A stretch of 64,000 nt of DNA from Belliella alkalica (GTDB lineage: Bacteria; Bacteroidota; Bacteroidia; Cytophagales; Cyclobacteriaceae). Shown one piece after another: positions 38,594 through 48,020 of the stretch. The stretch is from contig NZ_JAKZGO010000007.1 in the NCBI RefSeq assembly GCF_022549785.1, forward strand, positions 124,001 to 188,000, given 5' to 3'. How positions within the stretch are numbered: the first letter of the stretch is position 1; each line of letters starts with the position of its first letter. Under the pieces are notes generated by a model, which ran no database searches, was not told the DNA's origin, and worked only from the letters and a program-made list of their open reading frames with translations. The translations under genes and the position numbers were made by a program.

Positions 38594-39607
38594 TCAGTTT
38601 TCATTAGTTACCTGAAGCTTCGCTTGCCAAAGATTCTTTTTTAGATTTTTCCCAGGAACCCAATCATCAGCTCCTGCAAGAATACTTTCTTTTGAAAAAT
38701 CCTGAATAGATTCTTTGCTGATTTGCTTAGACCAAGATGCCCTGTCTTCCACAGAAGAACCTTCTCCAAAAGATCCATACTCTGCATAAAAAGCAGTCTT
38801 TTCAGCTTCTTCTTTGTTCCAATTGTGCCAACCTTTTGGATGGATGTGACTTCCCATTTCTGTATTGATAAAAACCGTTTTGGCAAAAATCCTCCATGGC
38901 CTACCCAAATACACAGATTCTTCTGGAGCATCTCCTGTCAGTTTGCAATTAATGAAAACGTATCCAAACGGGACAGTTTGTATCGTAGATGCCGCAGTAA
39001 TATACTGTCCACCAGTCTTCGAATAGATCTCGCAGTTTTCGAACACAGCAGTGGAAGCGCCGAAAATAAAATCAGTTGTTCCTTCAATGTAGCAGTCTTT
39101 ATAGAATTGTCTGCTTTTTTCTCCCTGTGCATAAAGAGTATCTTGATAACCCAAAAACTTACAATTTTCAAAAAACGCTCTGTCTCCTGTCACCCTCATT
39201 GCTACAGCTTGTCCAACTGGACCGGAGGAATTCTCAAATGTGAGATTTTTCGCTGCAAAGTCATCCCCAAAAACAAAAAAACTGCTCGATCCAGTGGTAC
39301 CCATTTCTTCTCCAAAACGGTTATGTTTTGAAGAGAAATCATCGTATGTGAGTATCGTTTCATCAACATTTTCTCCAACCAGAACAACGAATCTCTTGGA
39401 AACAGGAAGCACGATTTTTTCTTTATATTTCCCTGATTTGATCAAAATATAAGTAGGAACATTTCTAAAGTCAGGTACTGCCATTATCGCATCCTGAACC
39501 TTTTCGAAATCCCCAGATCCATCTTGTGCCACGATGAAATCAAAATCTTGAGCAAATGAAATTTGAGTACTTATTGTAAGTATGAATATGAAAATCAGTT
39601 TTTTCAT
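38594..39607 (-). CDS. Pectin methylesterase (CE8)
   Basis: A 337-residue protein with a signal peptide (MKKLIFIFILTISTQISFAQ). All CE8 blocks are present: SGKYKEKI, GQAVAMRV, YQDTLYAQ, TTDFIFGAS and YLGRPWRIF, holding the two catalytic aspartates, the oxyanion glutamine and the substrate-binding arginine. It hydrolyses methyl esters of homogalacturonan, preparing it for the lyases and GH28. The ATG overlaps the stop of the GH105 gene (4 bases), so the two are translated together. It is a clear paralogue of the first domain of the 32079-33989 product. Confidence 0.95.
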   Translation of the reverse strand: MKKLIFIFILTISTQISFAQDFDFIVAQDGSGDFEKVQDAIMAVPDFRNVPTYILIKSGKYKEKIVLPVSKRFVVLVGENVDETILTYDDFSSKHNRFGEEMGTTGSSSFFVFGDDFAAKNLTFENSSGPVGQAVAMRVTGDRAFFENCKFLGYQDTLYAQGEKSRQFYKDCYIEGTTDFIFGASTAVFENCEIYSKTGGQYITAASTIQTVPFGYVFINCKLTGDAPEESVYLGRPWRIFAKTVFINTEMGSHIHPKGWHNWNKEEAEKTAFYAEYGSFGEGSSVEDRASWSKQISKESIQDFSKESILAGADDWVPGKNLKKNLWQAKLQVTNEN

Positions 39608-40809
39608 TTTTCCATATTTTCATAGACCAAAGAAGCCAAAATAAATGGACCTACGCCTTTTGGATCATTGTCTCTGATGATTTCATTCACATAATATTCA
39701 TAAGAACCATCTCTGTATGGATTGCCTCCAAGCCCTGCTACTCCACAAACCTGCGTGATTGAAATCCCGCCATCTTCGTCTTCACGAATAAATTCATTCA
39801 AAATCCCCTCGTATGCCTTTATTCCGGCAGCTTTATATTCTTGACTTAAATATCCTCTTTCTGAACCTTTGAGAAGAAAGTAAGCAAACATACTTGTAGC
39901 TGAGGCTTCCAAATAGTTACCTTCTCGGTCTCCTTGGTCAACAACTTGATACCAAGTGCCAGATTCATGTTGATACTTGACAATTCCTTTGGCTAATTTT
40001 TGGGCAATAGAAATAATTTCTGCCCTTTCAGGATGATTTTGTGGCAAATATTCCAAAACATCTATCAAAGCCATGGCAAACCAACCGATACTCCTCCCCC
40101 AATAATTGGTAGAAAGGCCAGTTTCAGGATCGGCCCATTTTTCTGATTTGCTTTCATCATAGGCATGATGAAAAAGGCCAGTTTCTTTGCTGTAGCCATA
40201 TTTGTCCATTACAAGAATTTGGTTTGCCACATCATCAAAAAGCTCTGGCTCGTCAAAAAATGCTGCATATTGAGCCAAAAATGGAGATCCCATATAGATT
40301 CCATCCAACCACATTTGGTGTGGATATACTTTTTTATGCCAAAATCCGTTCTCAGAATTTCTTGGATGCTCTCGCATTTGATCACGCAGTTCATCCAAAG
40401 CTAGCTTGAATTTCTCCTCTCCTGTAGCTTCATAGAGATCAATCAAAAACTTCCCTCCATTGACTCTGTCAATATTATAATCGCTCTTTTTATAGGTTTT
40501 AATGACTCCATTTTCATCAATCATAAAATCTACAAAATTCCTGATGTAGTCATAATACTTGTCATCGCCAGTTTCCTTCCAAACGCGATGCATGGACATC
40601 ATGACCAAGCCATGGGTATATTCCCATTTTGGTTTTTGGTTGAAATCCAATGTCCATCCTTCAGGGTTTCTTTTGATCTCAGAATCAGCCATCCAAGCTG
40701 AATAGCGCTTGTTTTCCGTGGGTTCTGCTGTAGATTCTGCTGTTTTTTGACCGCAGGAAAGCGAAATCAAAAAAGCGGCAAGGAGAAATAATTTGCAAAT
40801 GATTTTCAT
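39604..40809 (-). CDS. GH105 unsaturated rhamnogalacturonyl/galacturonyl hydrolase
   Basis: A 401-residue protein. The ATG at 40809 directly precedes a lipoprotein signal (FLLAAFLISLSCGQ); the longer frame would start 25 codons earlier without a signal. The (alpha/alpha)6-barrel pattern includes FHHAYDESKSEKWADPETGLSTNYWGRSIGWF-type residues, with the conserved aspartate of the YteR/YesR family. GH105 enzymes hydrate the double bond of unsaturated uronate ends made by PL1, releasing 5-keto-4-deoxyuronate, the KduI substrate. Its stop overlaps the CE8 start. Confidence 0.93.
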   Translation of the reverse strand: MKIICKLFLLAAFLISLSCGQKTAESTAEPTENKRYSAWMADSEIKRNPEGWTLDFNQKPKWEYTHGLVMMSMHRVWKETGDDKYYDYIRNFVDFMIDENGVIKTYKKSDYNIDRVNGGKFLIDLYEATGEEKFKLALDELRDQMREHPRNSENGFWHKKVYPHQMWLDGIYMGSPFLAQYAAFFDEPELFDDVANQILVMDKYGYSKETGLFHHAYDESKSEKWADPETGLSTNYWGRSIGWFAMALIDVLEYLPQNHPERAEIISIAQKLAKGIVKYQHESGTWYQVVDQGDREGNYLEASATSMFAYFLLKGSERGYLSQEYKAAGIKAYEGILNEFIREDEDGGISITQVCGVAGLGGNPYRDGSYEYYVNEIIRDNDPKGVGPFILASLVYENMEK

Positions 40810-40911
40810 TTTGGGTTTTCTTGTTGTGGTATTTTTTTGGGAAAAATTTCTACTTTCTTCTTGTCCAAAACTACCTATGAGCACTAATTTTTCTAATCAA
40901 TATTCATGAGA

Positions 40912-42165
40912 TTACTTGACCGAACCTTGTAATGGATTTGAAAGCTCCAAAACTGTTTTATCCAAATAAGCCTTAAATCCACTCAGGTCTGTAATTCCTT
41001 CAGGTTCTAGTTCCCAAGCAGCTGCGAAATAATATGTGATAGAATTGTCGTTTGGCTTCAAAACTACGACATGGGAAAATGGATCTTCTGTGATTTCTAT
41101 TTTTTGGTCATTTTTGAAAAAGACTACTATTCCCAAGTTGTCATCATTCAAACTCTGCTTCCCATAGGTAGCCAAATAGCCATATTTCTGATCTTCACCT
41201 CCAGTTATCAATTCTGCCTTTTTATCCTTTATCAATCCAGTAGCAAAATTATCAATTGGCGCTGAGCTGTTAAGAACTTGCTTTGTCAATCTCGTGCCAG
41301 CATGGATACTGATCTTGGAAGTCAGGTCGGTTTTTCCACTTTCTATATCCCAGCCAAAGTATTTGGTCAAAATAGAAGAATAAATCACACCATTGTTTGT
41401 GATTTCGGCATATAGACTATCAGTCACATCGACCCGTCTAGCCAATTCATTTTCGAAAGTGGCTATAGAACCTACTCCCAAAGATTTGGCAACCTTCAGA
41501 ACATCCATTCCCCAATCGCTCATCTCGTGATAGGAATCAAAACCATCCTGCCCTACATTTTGGAGTACATTTTCGGTTACTTTTTTTCCAAAAACATCCA
41601 CTCCATTTCTCCAATCCAAATAAAATCTGTAGCCTACTTTATCAGATTCCCATCCTGGCCCTTCGTATCTGATAAACCATGAATGATCTGTATGCTCAGC
41701 AGGCACATGTAGTTTATCGACATTTCTGAACTCACCCCCCACATACTTTCTATCTTCAAATTTCCCGTCAAACTTATGTGACAGTTCAGCTTGTGTTCTT
41801 TTGGGATAATCTCTTACAATTCCTCCGTCACTATTATAAGAAACAGTTAGATTCAAAGTTTCATTTGCAGCGATAAATGGAATTACAATGGCGAGACCCT
41901 TTTCTTCTTTGCTGAAATTATATTGAGAAGGAATTTCTACATCTTTGTTATACACTACAAAACCTTCGGGATTAAAATCCGGGTATTTATCTAGAAGTTC
42001 TATTTCTGAAAATAGTATATAAGCATCTATCCTTTCAGTGTCCAATGGATTGGAAATTTCCAAGTTAAAGCTAGGCAAAGTCTTTTCAGACTTATTTTCA
42101 TTGCAAGAAAAAACAGCAAATACGAATGATACAATCAAAAGAGATAAGAAGGGTCTGTTATTCAT
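40912..42165 (-). CDS. DUF4861 family protein
   Basis: A 417-residue lipoprotein (VSFVFAVFSCNEN, C21). The body is beta-rich with GPGWESDKVGYRFYLDWRNGVDVFGKK and SYHEMSDWGMDVLKVAKSLGVG blocks, which I recall as typical of DUF4861, a family seen in pectin and alginate loci. It has no known activity. It is the first minus-strand gene of the pectin arm; a LacI-type operator lies about 93 bases before its start. A role in uronate or oligosaccharide handling in the periplasm is inferred. Confidence 0.78.
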   Translation of the reverse strand: MNNRPFLSLLIVSFVFAVFSCNENKSEKTLPSFNLEISNPLDTERIDAYILFSEIELLDKYPDFNPEGFVVYNKDVEIPSQYNFSKEEKGLAIVIPFIAANETLNLTVSYNSDGGIVRDYPKRTQAELSHKFDGKFEDRKYVGGEFRNVDKLHVPAEHTDHSWFIRYEGPGWESDKVGYRFYLDWRNGVDVFGKKVTENVLQNVGQDGFDSYHEMSDWGMDVLKVAKSLGVGSIATFENELARRVDVTDSLYAEITNNGVIYSSILTKYFGWDIESGKTDLTSKISIHAGTRLTKQVLNSSAPIDNFATGLIKDKKAELITGGEDQKYGYLATYGKQSLNDDNLGIVVFFKNDQKIEITEDPFSHVVVLKPNDNSITYYFAAAWELEPEGITDLSGFKAYLDKTVLELSNPLQGSVK

Positions 42166-42257
42166 GATTTGTCAATTTAATTTTTGTGGAACAAAAGCCT
42201 AGACCAAATTTGTTGCACAATAGTTGCGCACATACAATGCAACAGTCTACTATTTGA

Positions 42258-42269
42258 GCAATCGATTGC
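42258..42269. promoter_or_regulatory. LacI-type operator 3 (before DUF4861 gene)
   Basis: GCAATCGATTGC, identical to operator 1, in TTTGAGCAATCGATTGCATA, 93 bases before the DUF4861 start. Confidence 0.72.
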
Positions 42270-42446
42270 ATATTTATAAAGGTTTCTTCAAAATAAAAAA
42301 AATTATACAAGTTATTTTTTCAAATACATCTTTAACGATGTGTTTTAGAGTATTAGTAAAATAATATTTGGAAATAGCTTAAAGTTAAATCACATAAACT
42401 TTTGTGCAAAAAATTTGATATTTTGAAATTTTATATAGTATATTGC

Positions 42447-42458
42447 GCAAACGATTAC
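42447..42458. promoter_or_regulatory. LacI-type operator 4 (before kduI)
   Basis: GCAAACGATTAC in ATTGCGCAAACGATTACACT, ending 12 bases before the kduI ATG. Its position inside the longer possible kduI frame (from 42402) supports the downstream ATG. Confidence 0.7.
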
Positions 42459-42470
42459 ACTAACCATACT

Positions 42471-43310
42471 ATGCACACTTTTATAGAAACAAGATACTCA
42501 AATCACCCAGGCGATGTCAAGCAATATGACACTTCAAGACTAAGAGAACATTTCCTGATGGAAAATCTTTTCGTCAAAGATCAAATCAATGGGGTTTACA
42601 CCTTGAATGATAGATTGATAGTAGGTGGCATTCATCCGTCATCAAAATCTATTAACCTGGAGACGGTTGATCAGTTGAAAGCAGAATATTTCTTGGAAAG
42701 AAGAGAAATTGGAATCATCAACGTAGGACCTACTACTTCAATAGATGTGGACGGAACTACCTATGAACTCGCAAACAAAGAAGCTTTATACATAGGTCAA
42801 GGAGCTAAAGACGTTGTCTTTCATCCTTCAGATTCTGGAGAAACATTCCTTTATTTCAATTCTGCACCTGCACATCATGCATACCCAACCAAAAAAGTTG
42901 GCAAGGACGATGCTGAAGTTGTCACACTTGGATCTTTGGAAAACTCGAATCACAGAACGATCTACAAATTATTGGTAAACTCTGTAGTGCCTACTTGTCA
43001 GCTACAAATGGGAATGACAGAATTGAAACCAGGATCTGTATGGAATACCATGCCAGCGCATACACATGACAGGAGAATGGAAGCCTATTTCTATTTTGAC
43101 TTAGAAGCAGACCAAGCTGTATGTCACTACATGGGACAGCCCGAAGAGACAAGACATATCTGGATGAAAAACCATCAGGCGATCATCTCTCCACCATGGT
43201 CTATCCACAGTGGAGCAGGCACTTCAAATTACACATTTATTTGGGGAATGGCCGGTGAGAACTTGGATTATGGTGATATGGATATTGTAGCACCAACGAA
43301 CTTAAAATGA
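42471..43310 (+). CDS. kduI: 5-dehydro-4-deoxy-D-glucuronate isomerase
   Basis: A 279-residue protein, the usual KduI size. The ATG at 42471 is chosen over a frame open from 42402 because it gives the standard N-terminus (ETRYSNHPGDVKQYDT) and the operator lies upstream of it. The Zn-binding cupin motifs are visible in PAHTHDRRMEAYFYFDL. It converts 5-keto-4-deoxyuronate, made by lyases plus GH105, to 2,5-diketo-3-deoxygluconate in the cytoplasm. The stop overlaps the kduD start (ATGA). Confidence 0.96.
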   Translation: MHTFIETRYSNHPGDVKQYDTSRLREHFLMENLFVKDQINGVYTLNDRLIVGGIHPSSKSINLETVDQLKAEYFLERREIGIINVGPTTSIDVDGTTYELANKEALYIGQGAKDVVFHPSDSGETFLYFNSAPAHHAYPTKKVGKDDAEVVTLGSLENSNHRTIYKLLVNSVVPTCQLQMGMTELKPGSVWNTMPAHTHDRRMEAYFYFDLEADQAVCHYMGQPEETRHIWMKNHQAIISPPWSIHSGAGTSNYTFIWGMAGENLDYGDMDIVAPTNLK

Positions 43311-44089
43311 AAAACCTATTCAACCTAGAGGGAAAAGTTGCTTTAATCACCGGGGCAACCCATGGTTTGGGAATGGCTATGGCCAAGGCACTGGCACAAC
43401 ATGGTGCCACCTTGGTCATAAATGGCCACACCCCTTCGAAAATGGAACTGGCAATCGAAGAGTATAAAAAAGAGGGAATTACTGCCCATGGATTTCTTTT
43501 TGATGTTACCAATGCCGCAAAAGTTACAGAGAACATTGAAAAAATCGAAGCTGAAGTTGGTCCGATAGATATATTGATCAATAATGCCGGAATGATCATG
43601 CGAGTACCTGCCTTAGATATGGATCCTGCTGATTTCAGAAAAGTCATAGATGTGGATTTGGTATCACCGTTTATCCTTTCCCAAGCGGTAGGAAGGTCTA
43701 TGGTCAAAAGAGGTGGTGGAAAAATCATCAACATCTGCTCGATGATGAGTGAATTGGGAAGAGATACGGTAAGTGCTTATGCTGCCGCAAAAGGTGGACT
43801 GAAAATGCTCACTAAAAATCTCGCCACAGAATGGGCAAAATACAATATCCAAGTGAATGGGATAGGCCCAGGATACTTTGCTACGGAACAAACAGCTCCT
43901 ATTCGTGTAGATGGTAATCCATTCAACGATTGGATAGTAAGTAGGACACCTGCAGGAAAATGGGGGGATCCTGATGATTTGGCTGGAGCAGTAGTTTTCC
44001 TATCAAGCAAAGCAAGTGACTTTGTAAATGGCCAAATCCTCTATGTAGATGGAGGGATCCTTGCTACTATAGGCAAGCCAAGAGAGTAA
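43307..44089 (+). CDS. kduD: 2-dehydro-3-deoxy-D-gluconate 5-dehydrogenase (KduD-like SDR)
   Basis: A 260-residue classical short-chain dehydrogenase. Cofactor motif TGATHGLGMA (about 14-23), NNAG near 89-92, catalytic Ser in ICSMMSE and Y-x-x-x-K in AYAAAKGG. It should reduce 2,5-diketo-3-deoxygluconate to 2-keto-3-deoxygluconate. Similar SDRs act as gluconate 5-dehydrogenases, but its overlap with kduI makes KduD the best reading. The LacI gene follows after 3 bases. Confidence 0.92.
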   Translation: MKNLFNLEGKVALITGATHGLGMAMAKALAQHGATLVINGHTPSKMELAIEEYKKEGITAHGFLFDVTNAAKVTENIEKIEAEVGPIDILINNAGMIMRVPALDMDPADFRKVIDVDLVSPFILSQAVGRSMVKRGGGKIINICSMMSELGRDTVSAYAAAKGGLKMLTKNLATEWAKYNIQVNGIGPGYFATEQTAPIRVDGNPFNDWIVSRTPAGKWGDPDDLAGAVVFLSSKASDFVNGQILYVDGGILATIGKPRE

Positions 44090-44092
44090 TAT

Positions 44093-45118
44093 ATGAAAAA
44101 AGGCAAGGCAACTATTCATGATATCGCTGAAAAGCTGAATATCACAGCTTCGACAGTATCAAGAGCGCTAAATGACAATCCCAGAATATCGGAAAATACG
44201 AAAAAGCTGGTTTTGAAAATGGCAAAACAGCTGAATTATCAGCCAAATCACATCGCTTCTGCCTTGAGGAGTGGGAAAAGTAAGTTGATAGGCGTATTGG
44301 TACCTACTGCAAACAGAAACTTTTTCTCCTCAGTAGTACGGGGAATAGAGGATATTGCAAATGAGCTTGATTACAAGGTGATCATCTCGCAATCTTATGA
44401 AGACTCTGAAAAAGAAATCCAAAATATCGAAGCGCTCCTGAATGCACGAGTTGATGGAATTATCGCTTCCATTGGAAAAAACACCGAGAATTTTGATCAC
44501 TTCCAAAAAGTATTGGACAAGGGAATACCATTGGTACTTTTCGATAGGATCACCAATCAACTTGATGTAAGCCAAGTAGTAATCGATGACTACCAAGGAG
44601 CATATGACACCACCAAACACTTGATTGAAGTGGGCTGTAAAAGAATTGCACATTTTACTTCACCAAAGAAAATAAATATTTACAAAGAGCGACTTCGAGG
44701 CTATGAAGACGCATTAAAGGATTTTGACATTCCATTCGATCCTGAATTAATCGAAGAAAGTAATATGCAGCTAGAGGATGGTAGAATCTCTATGGAAAAT
44801 ATCATTAACAAAGGGATTGAATTCGATGCTGTTTTTTCTTCCTCAGACTATGCTGTTATGGGTGCAATGCAAGTACTTAGGGAACATAAAATCTCAGTAC
44901 CTGAACAAGTAAAACTTGCAGGCTTTGGAAATGAACCATTTACGTCATTTACCGCCCCTCCTATCACCACTGTTGACCAGAAAAGTATTCCGATGGGAAG
45001 AGTGACCGCCGAGACTTTCTTTGAATTGCTGAAGTTGGATGGCAAGAAAGGAAACAATCAAAAAACAGTGCTCAAACCTGAATTGATCATTAGAGAATCC
45101 ACCCAGAAAAGTAATTAA
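44093..45118 (+). CDS. LacI-family transcriptional regulator of the pectin/uronate locus
   Basis: A 341-residue protein. The N-terminal HTH (about 6-55) reads TIHDIAEKLNITASTVSRALNDNPRIS with the hinge LNYQPNHIASALRSGKS, and a periplasmic-binding-protein-like effector domain follows (from LIGVLVPTANRNFFSSVVRGIED). It probably binds the four GCAA(T/A)CG-type sites at susC and in the divergent region and responds to a uronate intermediate such as KDG; both points are inference. It lies within the kduI-kduD-uxaC operon, so it is likely autoregulated. Confidence 0.92.
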   Translation: MKKGKATIHDIAEKLNITASTVSRALNDNPRISENTKKLVLKMAKQLNYQPNHIASALRSGKSKLIGVLVPTANRNFFSSVVRGIEDIANELDYKVIISQSYEDSEKEIQNIEALLNARVDGIIASIGKNTENFDHFQKVLDKGIPLVLFDRITNQLDVSQVVIDDYQGAYDTTKHLIEVGCKRIAHFTSPKKINIYKERLRGYEDALKDFDIPFDPELIEESNMQLEDGRISMENIINKGIEFDAVFSSSDYAVMGAMQVLREHKISVPEQVKLAGFGNEPFTSFTAPPITTVDQKSIPMGRVTAETFFELLKLDGKKGNNQKTVLKPELIIRESTQKSN

Positions 45119-45143
45119 AACCTATACGTAACCTACAATCAAA

Positions 45144-46565
45144 ATGATTTCAGCAACTGCAAACCAAAGCAAGTTTCTTTCAGAAGACTTTCTTCTAAAA
45201 AGTGATTTTGCCAAAATGCTTTACCATGATTTTGCTGCTAAGCTTCCTATAATCGATTACCATTGTCATTTATCTCCACATGATATAGCGACTAATCGAA
45301 AATTCAATACAATCTCAGAAGTTTGGCTCGCTGGTGATCACTACAAGTGGAGAGCAATGAGAACCCTTGGGATAAATGAAAAATTCATTACAGGAAAAGC
45401 CTCTGATGAAGAAAAATTCCAAAAATGGGCTGAAACAGTTCCATACACCCTAAGAAATCCGCTTTATCATTGGACTCATTTGGAGCTTCAGCGATACTTT
45501 GGAATCAATGATTTATTATCAGCAGATTCTGGAAAAGTAATCTATCAAGAAACTACCTCTTTGCTTCAAAGTCCAGACTTTCACACCCAAGGTTTGCTCA
45601 AAAAAATGAATGTAGAACTTGTATGCTCTACAGATGATCCGATTGATTCTTTAGAATTTCACAAAATCGCAGCAACTAGCAGTCCTGACACAAAACTTTT
45701 GCCTACATTCAGACCAGACAAAGTCTATGCAGTAGAAAGTAGCACACAATACAAAGCTTATATCGAAGAGCTTTCTTCGGCATCAAGTATAGAAATCAAA
45801 AATTATGACGACTTGCTTTCTGCCCTGAAAAACAGAATCAGTTACTTTACAGAAAACGGTGGTAAACTTTCAGATCATGGTCTTGAGCAATTGTATTTCT
45901 TTGAGCTTGGAGCTTTGGATATTCATGCTATTTATCTGAAAGTGATTGATGGAAAAGAGCTTTCCCAAGAAGAAATCCAGTATTTCAAGTTCCATACTTT
46001 ATATGAATTGTGCAAAATGTACCATGCAAAAGGTTGGACACAGCAGTTCCATTTGGGAGCATTGAGAAATACAAATAAAAGAATGCTTGCAACACTTGGT
46101 CCAGACACGGGATTTGATTCAATTGGGGATTTTTCGCAAGCAAGGGCTTTGGCGAGCTTCCTTAACCTGCTCGACAGTACAGACCAATTATCCAAAACCA
46201 TTCTTTATAACCTAAATCCATCTGACAATGAAGTATTGGCAACAATGGTTGGCAACTTCAATGATGGATCTGTAAAAGGAAAAGTACAATTTGGATCAGC
46301 TTGGTGGTTTTTGGATCAAAAAGATGGAATGGAAAAACAAATCAATGCATTGTCCAACATGGGATTATTGAGCTGTTTTGTGGGAATGCTGACAGACTCC
46401 AGAAGTTTCCTTTCGTTTCCTAGACACGAATATTTCAGAAGGATTCTTTGTAACCTGATCGGTCAAGATGTGGAAAATGGCGAACTGCCGGCAGATGAGG
46501 CTTGGTTAGGGAAAATAGTCTCTGACATATCGTACCACAATGCAAAGGAATATTTCAACTTTTAA
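45144..46565 (+). CDS. uxaC: Glucuronate isomerase (uronate isomerase)
   Basis: A 473-residue protein, the normal UxaC length. Typical blocks are LPIIDYHCHLSPHDIATNRKF (metal-binding HxH), WLAGDHYKWRAMRTLGI, STDDPIDSLEFH, and the C-terminal FVGMLTDSRSFLSFPRHEYFRRILCNLIG. It interconverts D-galacturonate and D-tagaturonate (and glucuronate and fructuronate). It takes the saturated galacturonate released by GH28, running parallel to the Kdu branch. Separated from lacI by 25 bases and from the next gene by 15. Confidence 0.97.
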   Translation: MISATANQSKFLSEDFLLKSDFAKMLYHDFAAKLPIIDYHCHLSPHDIATNRKFNTISEVWLAGDHYKWRAMRTLGINEKFITGKASDEEKFQKWAETVPYTLRNPLYHWTHLELQRYFGINDLLSADSGKVIYQETTSLLQSPDFHTQGLLKKMNVELVCSTDDPIDSLEFHKIAATSSPDTKLLPTFRPDKVYAVESSTQYKAYIEELSSASSIEIKNYDDLLSALKNRISYFTENGGKLSDHGLEQLYFFELGALDIHAIYLKVIDGKELSQEEIQYFKFHTLYELCKMYHAKGWTQQFHLGALRNTNKRMLATLGPDTGFDSIGDFSQARALASFLNLLDSTDQLSKTILYNLNPSDNEVLATMVGNFNDGSVKGKVQFGSAWWFLDQKDGMEKQINALSNMGLLSCFVGMLTDSRSFLSFPRHEYFRRILCNLIGQDVENGELPADEAWLGKIVSDISYHNAKEYFNF

Positions 46566-46580
46566 TGAAAATTCATCACG

Positions 46581-47987
46581 ATGAAACCACTAAATAGATC
46601 AAATATAAGTGTAGAAAAAAGGCCAATCAAAGTTCTTCAATTTGGTGAAGGTAATTTCCTGAGGGGATTTGTGGATTGGATGATTGAGGAAATGAATGAC
46701 AAAGCAGGTTTCGATGGAGATGTGCAAATCATTCAGCCACTCGCACAAGGTTTGGGTAAAATGCTCAATGACCAAGACGGGCTTTTTCACGTAAAATTGC
46801 AAGGATTACAAAATGGAGCTACTGTAGATCAAACTAAGTTGATCACTTGTGTTCAGGGTGTCACTAATCCTTTTGAGGATTATGGCGCTTACTTGGAATT
46901 GGGCAAAAATCCTGATTTGAAATTTGTGATTTCAAATACCACAGAGGCGGGAATTGCATTTGACGAGAATGACAATGAAATAGACCAACTTTCCAATACT
47001 TTTCCGGGTAAATTGGCAGCACTTCTATACACGAGATTCAAGCATTTCGAAGGCAGTGCTGACAAAGGACTTGTCCTCATCCCTTGTGAACTGATAGATA
47101 AAAATGGTGAGCAACTGAAAGATGCATTGTTGAAGTATGCAAAGCTTTGGAAATTGTCTTCTGAGTTTGTGGGATGGTTGGAAAAAAACTGCACATTTTG
47201 CAACACATTGGTTGATAGGATTGTACCAGGGTTCCCGAAAGACACCATCAAAGAGATTCAACAAGAATTGGATTTTGAGGATAACCTCGTTGTGATGGCA
47301 GAGCCATTTCACCTTTGGGTAATCGAAGATCCTGAGGATTTGGAGCAGATTTTTCCTGGACCAAAAGCGGGACTTCAAGTAAAATTCGTCAAAGATCAGT
47401 CCCCATACAGAACTAGAAAAGTCAGAATCCTCAACGGTGCACATACAGCTTTGGTACCTGTTGCATATTTGGCCGGCTTGAGAACTGTAAGAGAGTCTGT
47501 CGAAGACAAAGTAATCGGAGAATATATCCGAGAGACCATATACAATGAAATCATCCCAACTTTAGACCTTTCTGAAGATGAGTTGAGCCAATTTGCATCT
47601 GATGTTTTAGATAGATTTAGAAATCCATTTATCAAGCATGAATTAAGCTCAATTGCATTGAATTCCATTTCAAAATTCAAAGTAAGGGTTTTACCAAGTG
47701 TTCTTGAATACAATTCAAGGAATGGTAATTGGCCAAAAAACCTTATCAGATCCTTTGGTGCACTGATCCAATTCTACAAAGGAGAGTCCCATGGAGAAGA
47801 GATTCCCGTTCAAGATGATCCAGCCATCATGGCCTTCTTTACAGATCAATGGAACAATTCCGACCTTGGTACGATCGTCACGAACACGCTGGAAAAAGTG
47901 GAATTTTGGGGAGAGAATTTGAACAATTATAAAGGATTAGCTGAAGCTATTCTAATCGCTATTGATACTACAGTATACGAAGGTTAA
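46581..47987 (+). CDS. uxaB: Tagaturonate reductase (altronate oxidoreductase)
   Basis: A 468-residue member of the mannitol dehydrogenase family. The N-terminal VLQFGEGNFLRGFVDWMIEEMND is the NAD-binding start typical of UxaB; the C-terminal domain has RTRKVRILNGAHTALVPVAYLAGL with the conserved Lys-Asn-His catalytic residues. It reduces D-tagaturonate to D-altronate. The next enzyme, altronate dehydratase, is not in the window. It is last in the operon, and an intrinsic terminator follows. Confidence 0.95.
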   Translation: MKPLNRSNISVEKRPIKVLQFGEGNFLRGFVDWMIEEMNDKAGFDGDVQIIQPLAQGLGKMLNDQDGLFHVKLQGLQNGATVDQTKLITCVQGVTNPFEDYGAYLELGKNPDLKFVISNTTEAGIAFDENDNEIDQLSNTFPGKLAALLYTRFKHFEGSADKGLVLIPCELIDKNGEQLKDALLKYAKLWKLSSEFVGWLEKNCTFCNTLVDRIVPGFPKDTIKEIQQELDFEDNLVVMAEPFHLWVIEDPEDLEQIFPGPKAGLQVKFVKDQSPYRTRKVRILNGAHTALVPVAYLAGLRTVRESVEDKVIGEYIRETIYNEIIPTLDLSEDELSQFASDVLDRFRNPFIKHELSSIALNSISKFKVRVLPSVLEYNSRNGNWPKNLIRSFGALIQFYKGESHGEEIPVQDDPAIMAFFTDQWNNSDLGTIVTNTLEKVEFWGENLNNYKGLAEAILIAIDTTVYEG

Positions 47988-48020
47988 AAAATTTAAAATT
48001 TATTTGGGTTATTTACATGA

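Larger units (their letters stand above)
42166..42470. other. Divergent promoter region of the pectin locus
   Basis: This 305-base AT-rich gap separates the two arms of the locus. It contains two LacI-type sites, one close to each start codon, plus an imperfect 17-bp palindrome TGCACAATAGTTGCGCA at 42214-42230 that may be an extra site. No gene is supported. Confidence 0.65.

Noticed and set aside
42402-42470. Longer KduI N-terminus
   Set aside because: It would translate through the operator and gives a non-standard N-terminus.
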